This document shows positions 58,765 to 64,000 of a stretch of 64,000 nt of DNA, piece by piece (positions within the stretch are counted from its first letter, which is position 1; the number at the start of each line of letters is the position of its first letter). Location: assembly GCF_000380005.1 (NCBI RefSeq), contig NZ_KB904188.1, positions 434,001 through 498,000 of the forward strand, given 5' to 3'. Under the pieces are notes generated by a model that did no database searches, was not told the origin of the DNA, and was given only the letters and a program-made list of their open reading frames with translations. This stretch comes from Streptococcus didelphis DSM 15616. Its GTDB lineage: Bacteria > Bacillota > Bacilli > Lactobacillales > Streptococcaceae. The position numbers were made by a program, and so were the translations under genes.

Positions 58765-59757
58765 TTAGTTAACTCTAGTTGCTGTTGTTCCAGTTTCAAT
58801 AATGTCAAGGGTGGCATTTAAGGCGCTTTCAACCAAATTTTTAACAGCTTCATCTGTATAATAAGCAGTATGTGGAGTATAGATAACTTTAGGATGGTTA
58901 ATTAGGGCAAGAAAATCCTTATCTTTAATCTCTTGATTTTCAAAGTTCTTAGGCACATAGTAAGATTCAAACTCGTAGGTGTCAATACCAGCTCCTGCTA
59001 ATAATCCTTCATCTAAAGCAACTAATAGGTCTTTTGTCTTAAGAAGGGACCCACGTGCCATATTCAATAAAATAGCATCCTTCTTAAATTTTTTGAACAT
59101 ATCCATATCAAAGAGATGATGATTATCTTCTGTTGCTGGCATGTGCAGTGTGACCAAATCAGCATCCATAATGGCCTCTTCGACAGAGTTTTTATAATCA
59201 AGTATTTCCTTAGCTTTAGGATTTTGATAAATATCATAAGCCATAACTTGACACCCAAAGCCCTTAAATATTTTGGCTGCTGCTAATCCGATTCTACCAG
59301 TCCCTATTACAGCAACTTTCATATCACCCAAGACACGCCCCCTAAGAGGAAGACTCCAGGAAAAATCATGTTTTTTCACCTGTGATCTAATAAGTTCGAC
59401 ATGACGTATTAAATTTAAAGCAATAGTAACCGTAAACTCAGCAATAGACTCGGGTGAGTAACTGGGAACATTAGTGATGATAATACCATTTTCTTTAGCC
59501 AGATCTAGATTATACATATCGACACCTGCACTACGTTGGGCAATTTGTTTAATGCCCATCTCTTTTAACATGGGATATATAGCGTCATCTAAAGGTCCTA
59601 ATTGAGCATTAACAAGTCCATCAAAACCTTGTGCCTCTTTAACAGAATCAACTGTAAGAGGTCCTTCATTTAAGGAGATTTCAATATCATGCTTTTTTGC
59701 CCAAACTTTAGCTAGAACCACTTCTTCTCCTCTGACATTATATAATTTTAATTTCAT
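58765..59757 (-). CDS. D-2-hydroxyacid dehydrogenase (D-lactate dehydrogenase type)
   Basis: A 330-residue NAD-dependent enzyme. Nucleotide site GTGRIGLAAAKIF near 152-164; catalytic Arg in NMARGSLL, Glu in GIDTYEFE and His in YTPHTAYYTD complete the active site. The pattern fits D-lactate or D-2-hydroxyisocaproate dehydrogenases. It lies 17 nt after an orphan EIIC-like permease gene and is probably co-transcribed. Whether it makes D-lactate or handles another 2-keto acid is not decided. Confidence 0.9.
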   Translation of the reverse strand: MKLKLYNVRGEEVVLAKVWAKKHDIEISLNEGPLTVDSVKEAQGFDGLVNAQLGPLDDAIYPMLKEMGIKQIAQRSAGVDMYNLDLAKENGIIITNVPSYSPESIAEFTVTIALNLIRHVELIRSQVKKHDFSWSLPLRGRVLGDMKVAVIGTGRIGLAAAKIFKGFGCQVMAYDIYQNPKAKEILDYKNSVEEAIMDADLVTLHMPATEDNHHLFDMDMFKKFKKDAILLNMARGSLLKTKDLLVALDEGLLAGAGIDTYEFESYYVPKNFENQEIKDKDFLALINHPKVIYTPHTAYYTDEAVKNLVESALNATLDIIETGTTATRVN

Positions 59758-59774
59758 TTATACTACCTTCTTTC

Positions 59775-60833
59775 TTACAGATCTAGTTTGTAATCTTCAG
59801 GATCAATTACCTTTAGCATTTTAATAAAGACATAATTAAAGAATAAACTTAAGATAATTGGAGCACCTATAAAAATAACTAACACCATTAAAACATTTGT
59901 TAAAGACCAGCCCCCCGCAGCGAGATTTAAGGCATTAATAGGACCGATAAGTCCGCTAATCCCAAATCCAGCACTGGCTGGGGTTCCCTGAATATTAAAT
60001 AAAGCGGCTAGAATTCCAAGAACTACAGAAGAAGACAACATAGGTAAGATTATTTTAGGTTTGGAAAGAACATTAGCCATTGAAATCTTTGGTGATCCTA
60101 AAACATGTGCCAGTGCTGTGCCTTTTGAATTAACTGACCAACCTGCTATACAAAGCCCGAAACTTGCAGCGCAAATACCTAAATTAGCAGCTCCAGACCC
60201 AATACCTGACAGACTAATTGCTAGAGCGATACCAACCGTTGTAATCGGTGAAACAATTAAGAAGCAGAAAATCATAGCAATTAAAATAGACATTAAAATA
60301 GGTTGTAGCCCCAGCAAGCTTGCAATTCCCTGACCAATTATTGTCGTAATCATTTTAACATAAGGAAGCATAAAATGCCCAATTCCACCTACTAATAATA
60401 GAGTAAGTGTAGGAATAATGATTAAAGTGAAGGATTTTGTTTTGTCTGATAAAAACTGGATTAAAAGCACCCCTAGAGCAGCTGTAATCCCCATATTAAT
60501 AATATCACCAGTCCCCTTCATAGTAATCACACCATTAGCTATATTAGCTGCACCACCAGCAAAGACAACTGCTAATCCTAAAGAAGCTGATTGTATGGGA
60601 TTAAACTTAAAATTACCACCAATCAACATACCAATAACTAAGCCCATCATACTAGTAGCTACTGCTGTTGCTGAAATTAAGGGACCAAAACCACTCCATA
60701 AGGGAAGCAAGGCCTTCATTAATTCCCCTAATATTGCTCCAGGAATTAAAACAACTACTGTACCTAGAGCTAAACCATTTAAAATATTCATTGTAAATGG
60801 TTTAGCGCTTTGTTTTTGACTAACTTTTGACAT
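59775..60833 (-). CDS. PTS_EIIC_2-type membrane protein without EIIA/EIIB
   Basis: A 352-residue, roughly nine-helix glycine-rich protein of the EIIC_2 family (landmarks NILNGLALGTVVVLIPGAIL and SPITTVGIALAISLSGIGSG). I start it at ATG 60833 with AGGAG upstream; the frame is open to 60848. No phosphotransfer domains are encoded here or nearby, so it may work as a stand-alone transporter. Its link to a D-hydroxyacid dehydrogenase and a divergent LysR regulator suggests an organic acid rather than a sugar; this is inference. Confidence 0.8.
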   Translation of the reverse strand: MSKVSQKQSAKPFTMNILNGLALGTVVVLIPGAILGELMKALLPLWSGFGPLISATAVATSMMGLVIGMLIGGNFKFNPIQSASLGLAVVFAGGAANIANGVITMKGTGDIINMGITAALGVLLIQFLSDKTKSFTLIIIPTLTLLLVGGIGHFMLPYVKMITTIIGQGIASLLGLQPILMSILIAMIFCFLIVSPITTVGIALAISLSGIGSGAANLGICAASFGLCIAGWSVNSKGTALAHVLGSPKISMANVLSKPKIILPMLSSSVVLGILAALFNIQGTPASAGFGISGLIGPINALNLAAGGWSLTNVLMVLVIFIGAPIILSLFFNYVFIKMLKVIDPEDYKLDL

Positions 60834-60854
60834 AATCAATCTCCTCAAATATTG

Positions 60855-60870
60855 TTTGTGAATTCACTAA
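60855..60870. promoter_or_regulatory. TTTGTGAATTCACTAA palindrome between the EIIC-like and lysR genes
   Basis: A 10-bp perfect core GTGAATTCAC lies between a TATAGT-like -10 (minus strand, near 60885) and the ribosome site of the EIIC-like gene, an operator position. The lysR promoter is TTCTTA (60973-60978), 18 nt, extended -10 TGCTATACT (60994-61002). Confidence 0.55.
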
Positions 60871-61022
60871 CTATTTAAACTATATCATAGATAATGGTAA
60901 AGCTAAAATTGATAAATATTATAGTAGTATAAATATATTTAATACTTATTGCTACTTTTTAAGCTGAGAAAATTCTTAATATCCTTTTGAATATGCTATA
61001 CTAAGAAAGAAAAGGAAATCTT

Positions 61023-61907
61023 ATGGATATTAGACAATTAAATTATTTTATAGCTATTGCTGAAACTAAAAATTATTCTCATGCTGCTAAGAGTCTTTTT
61101 GTTACACAACCAACCTTATCACAATCAATCAAAAAATTAGAAGCTGAATTAAACACCAGTCTTTTTATGCAAAACGGTCGTCAACTTCAATTAACGGAGG
61201 CAGGTGACATTCTTTATCAACGTGGTAAACATTTAATAAAGGATTTTGATAGTATTCTTAGAGAGATTCAACAATTAAATCAACCCAAAAAAGAAGTTAT
61301 CCGAGTTGGCTTAACTTCGCTTTTTGCTATTCAATTTATGAAAGAGATTTCAACCTTTATGGCTACACATTCTAAGGTAGAGGTTTCTTTGATTCAGGAT
61401 GGATCAAGAAAGTTACAGGATTATTTAGCTAAGGGAGAAATTGATATAGGCTTATTGTCTTTTCCTAGTATTAGAAAGGATATTACGATTGAACCCTTAC
61501 AAACCTCAACTAAAGGCTATAAAGTGAGTATTGTGATGCCCAAAAATCATTTTTTAGCGAGCTACAATAGCATAAAACTTAAGCAATTAAAAGACACTCA
61601 TATTGCTTCCTTAGATGAATCTTATATGCTAGGGGAAATGTTGCCACGTCGCAGTCGTAGCCTTGGTTTTGAACCAAAAATAGTTTTTAAGCATAACGAC
61701 TGGGAAGTATTGCTTCATAGTCTGAAAAGCTTAGACGCAGTTACTATCTTACCCAGTGATTTTGAAAAGTTGAGCCAGGTAAAAGACTTAGTCTGGATAC
61801 CCTTTAATGATAAAAATGGCTTCTATCCAATAGGACTTGCTTATCGTGATGGTTATTCATTTAGCTCGATAGTCGAAGAATTTTTAAGCATTATCAAAAC
61901 CAACTAA
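61023..61907 (+). CDS. LysR-family transcriptional regulator
   Basis: A 294-residue regulator. N-terminal HTH: MDIRQLNYFIAIAETKNYSH then AKSLFVTQPTLSQSIKKLE; effector-binding domain from about 90 (VIRVGLTSLFAIQFMKEI). It is divergent from the EIIC-like/dehydrogenase pair with a 189-nt gap, so it most likely controls that pair. The inducer is unknown; CidR/CzcR-type regulators have similar layout. Confidence 0.88.
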   Translation: MDIRQLNYFIAIAETKNYSHAAKSLFVTQPTLSQSIKKLEAELNTSLFMQNGRQLQLTEAGDILYQRGKHLIKDFDSILREIQQLNQPKKEVIRVGLTSLFAIQFMKEISTFMATHSKVEVSLIQDGSRKLQDYLAKGEIDIGLLSFPSIRKDITIEPLQTSTKGYKVSIVMPKNHFLASYNSIKLKQLKDTHIASLDESYMLGEMLPRRSRSLGFEPKIVFKHNDWEVLLHSLKSLDAVTILPSDFEKLSQVKDLVWIPFNDKNGFYPIGLAYRDGYSFSSIVEEFLSIIKTN

Positions 61908-61915
61908 TACATTAT

Positions 61916-62009
61916 AAAAAACACCCTAGGTTTCTACTTTGAAGGAATCTTTCTTAGACAATTAATCTAAGTATGGTTTAAACTTCAAAATTAACCTAAT
62001 GGTGTTTTT
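61916..62009. terminator. Nested multi-stem bidirectional terminator between lysR and topA
   Basis: AAAACACCCTAGGTT pairs with AACCTAATGGTGTTTT; inside, TTTGAAG (61938-61944) pairs with CTTCAAA (61983-61989), and CTTAGA (61953-61958) with TCTAAG (61966-61971). Three nested stems over 94 bp. Confidence 0.7.
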
Positions 62010-62020
62010 CTTAATAAGAA

Positions 62021-64000
62021 TTATTTAATAGCTTCTTCCTTATAATCACAATTCTCATTGCTACAAACAACTTGCTTGCCTTTACCACGAACTTTTTTCT
62101 CAACGAGATAATCACCTGACTTAGGACAATTTCTTGCGATGGGAATATCCCAGGAAGTAAAGTCACATTCAGGGTAACGATCACACCCATAGAATACTCG
62201 GTTTCGCTTGGTTTTACGTTCAATGACTTGCCCCCTTTTACATTTTGGACAAGTTACACCGATTTCTTTAGTGATAGCCTTGGTATTATGACACTCAGGA
62301 AAATTACTACAAGCATAGAATTTCCCAAAACGACCAAGTTTGATTACCATGGGGCTCCCACAAAGTTCACAATCAAAGCCAGCAGGTTCATCCTTGATTT
62401 GGATTTTTTCTATTTCAACTTCTGCCTTGTCTAACTCTTTGACAAAGGGCTTATAAAAGTGATCAATAATGGTTTGCCATTCAAGTTTCCCAATTTCTAC
62501 CTGGTCTAGCTGAGACTCCATATCAGCTGTAAAGGTGACATCAACGATATTAGGGAAAAATTCCACAATTAATTTATTGACAATTTCTCCAAGTTCAGTT
62601 GGCTCAAAGCGTTTAGCAGATAATTTAACATAATAACGTTTTTGAATAACTTCTAGAGTTGGGGCGTAGGTTGAAGGTCTTCCAACACCATTTTCTTCTA
62701 GGGTTTTAATTAAGGTTGCTTCAGAAAAGCGAGCTGGTGGCTGAGTAAAATGTTGTTCGGGAGAGCTTGAAACTCTCTTAACAGTTTCTCCTTCTTCCAT
62801 TTCAGGTAGAGTCTTGTCTTTGTCATTATCATTATAGACTGTTAAATAACCATCAAACTTTATTTGACTCCCATTTGCGACAAAAGTTACTTTATTATGT
62901 TCTAGATAGACTTTTACAGTATCAAAAACTGCGGGAGTCATTTGACTGGCCACAAAACGATTCCAGATAAGCGTGTAGAGCTTGAGCTGATCTTTGTTAA
63001 GATAACTTGCCATTAATTCAGGTGTGTGATTAACATTTGAAGGCCTAATAGCCTCATGGGCATCTTGTGCTCCACTTGAATTCTTTACTTTGTTACCATG
63101 TTTTGAATACTTGCTACCATATTTCTGACTAATGAATTGGGCAGCGTCAGCTTTGGCAACATTACTAATACGTGTAGAATCCGTACGCATATAAGTAATT
63201 AAACCTTGAGTTCCATTGCTACCTAAATTTATTCCCTCATAGAGTTGTTGAGCAACCATCATTGTTTTACGAGTTCTAAAGTTAATTTTATTAGCTGCAT
63301 CTTGTTGTAATGAAGAGGTAGTATAAGGTAAGGGAGCATTTCGACGACGTTCTTTTTTATCTACTTTAGTAACATCAAAATTCTCATCTTTAATATGAGA
63401 TAATACTTTTTGAACATCTTCCTTGGTTTTTAACTTTAATTTCTCACCATCTAGGCTATGGAAACTTGCTTGAAACTTTTTATTTTTCTTTTGGAAAAGA
63501 CTATTAATAGTCCAGTATTCTTCTGGTACAAAAGCCTTAATCTCGTTTTCACGATCAATAATAAGTTTTAAAGCTACAGATTGAACACGTCCTGCTGATA
63601 AGCCTTTTTTAACTTTTTTCCAAAGGATTGGGGAAATAGAATATCCTACAATACGGTCCAAAACACGTCGAGCTTGTTGAGCATTCACAAGATCCATATC
63701 AATTTCTCTGGGATCGATAAATGCATTTTTGACAGCATCTTTTGTTATTTCATTAAATACCACTCGATTTTTAGCATGAGGATTAAGATCAAGTATATGA
63801 GATAAATGCCAAGAGATAGCTTCTCCTTCTCGGTCCGGGTCACTTGCTAAGAATACTTTTTTAGCATTTTTAGCTTCTTTTTTTAAAGAATTAATGAGGG
63901 GTCCCTTGCCTCGAATATTAATATATTGCGGTTCATAGTTGTTGTCAAAATCAATTGACATAGATGATTTTTTTAAATCTCTGATATGACCAATAGAGGC
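62021..64000 (-). CDS. topA: DNA topoisomerase I (5' end beyond the window)
   Basis: Type IA topoisomerase relaxing negative supercoils. The visible 659 residues start within the TOPRIM domain ([12 protein letters not shown], then [16 protein letters not shown] with the acidic metal site) and include the catalytic Tyr in [11 protein letters not shown]. Three C-terminal zinc ribbons follow ([28 protein letters not shown] and a third with C..C pattern CPKSGDY..CSNENC). The third lacks its second Cys (CPKSG for CPxCG). About 50 N-terminal residues lie outside the right edge; the ATG at 63961 is internal. Confidence 0.95.
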   Translation of the reverse strand, partial: ASIGHIRDLKKSSMSIDFDNNYEPQYINIRGKGPLINSLKKEAKNAKKVFLASDPDREGEAISWHLSHILDLNPHAKNRVVFNEITKDAVKNAFIDPREIDMDLVNAQQARRVLDRIVGYSISPILWKKVKKGLSAGRVQSVALKLIIDRENEIKAFVPEEYWTINSLFQKKNKKFQASFHSLDGEKLKLKTKEDVQKVLSHIKDENFDVTKVDKKERRRNAPLPYTTSSLQQDAANKINFRTRKTMMVAQQLYEGINLGSNGTQGLITYMRTDSTRISNVAKADAAQFISQKYGSKYSKHGNKVKNSSGAQDAHEAIRPSNVNHTPELMASYLNKDQLKLYTLIWNRFVASQMTPAVFDTVKVYLEHNKVTFVANGSQIKFDGYLTVYNDNDKDKTLPEMEEGETVKRVSSSPEQHFTQPPARFSEATLIKTLEENGVGRPSTYAPTLEVIQKRYYVKLSAKRFEPTELGEIVNKLIVEFFPNIVDVTFTADMESQLDQVEIGKLEWQTIIDHFYKPFVKELDKAEVEIEKIQIKDEPAGFDCELCGSPMVIKLGRFGKFYACSNFPECHNTKAITKEIGVTCPKCKRGQVIERKTKRNRVFYGCDRYPECDFTSWDIPIARNCPKSGDYLVEKKVRGKGKQVVCSNENCDYKEEAIK

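Noticed and set aside
60061..60819. Plus-strand open frames of 90 and 133 codons
   Set aside because: They are opposite the EIIC-like gene and have the Ala/Pro/Ile-rich composition of antisense shadows; no ribosome sites.

Overview
The window looks like ordinary chromosome from a low-GC Firmicute and almost certainly a Streptococcus. Grounds: streptococcal versions of GuaA, SrtA, GyrA, XerS, NAD kinase and TrmFO; the order ylxM-ffh and relQ-nadK-rluD-pta; a malate locus (maeK/maeP/maeE); and a 31-bp difSL-like site next to xerS. Similarity to remembered S. pyogenes proteins suggests the pyogenic group (uberis/parauberis/iniae-like). The species call is inference. I saw no rRNA, tRNA, CRISPR, prophage or intact insertion sequence.

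Layout. 0-9 kb: malate uptake and malic enzyme, a ClC channel, an AraC regulator, an SGNH esterase, an AI-2E-type permease, RadC and a glutamine-amidotransferase-like hydrolase. 9-17 kb: redox regulator Rex, cysteine desulfurase, Prs, then the divergent CYTH / RelQ-NadK-RluD-Pta cluster. 17-25 kb: an SDR enzyme, a PAS-like protein, a MarR-regulated ABC importer closely resembling pneumococcal EgtUV, guaC, and a guanine-riboswitch-controlled xpt-pbuX pair. 25-32 kb: ApbE, a tautomerase, then tdk-prfA-prmC-sua5-glyA-ndpA-pvaA. 32-44 kb: NADH oxidase, L-LDH, GyrA, sortase A, a VOC protein, DUF554, DtpT, GuaA and a GntR regulator. 44-49 kb: ylxM-ffh, an HdiR-like self-cleaving repressor, and a split ThrE exporter.

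Replication terminus. A truncated FemAB-type remnant, the dif site (49364-49394) and xerS lie at about 49-50.5 kb. Left of dif genes are mixed but mostly on +; right of dif they are almost all on -. This fits two replichores converging here.

Right of dif: a BceAB-RS type antibiotic-sensing module with a clear TNACA-N4-TGTAA operator, a cytosolic PASTA protein, TrmFO, a SatD/DUF3307 pair with three 19-nt direct repeats at an exact 28-nt period in front of it, an orphan PTS_EIIC_2 permease with a D-2-hydroxyacid dehydrogenase and a divergent LysR regulator, and topA running off the right edge.

No wholly new system is evident. The best candidates for new biology are the SatD/DUF3307 unit with its phased repeats, the orphan EIIC/dehydrogenase/LysR unit, and several undescribed-looking operator palindromes.
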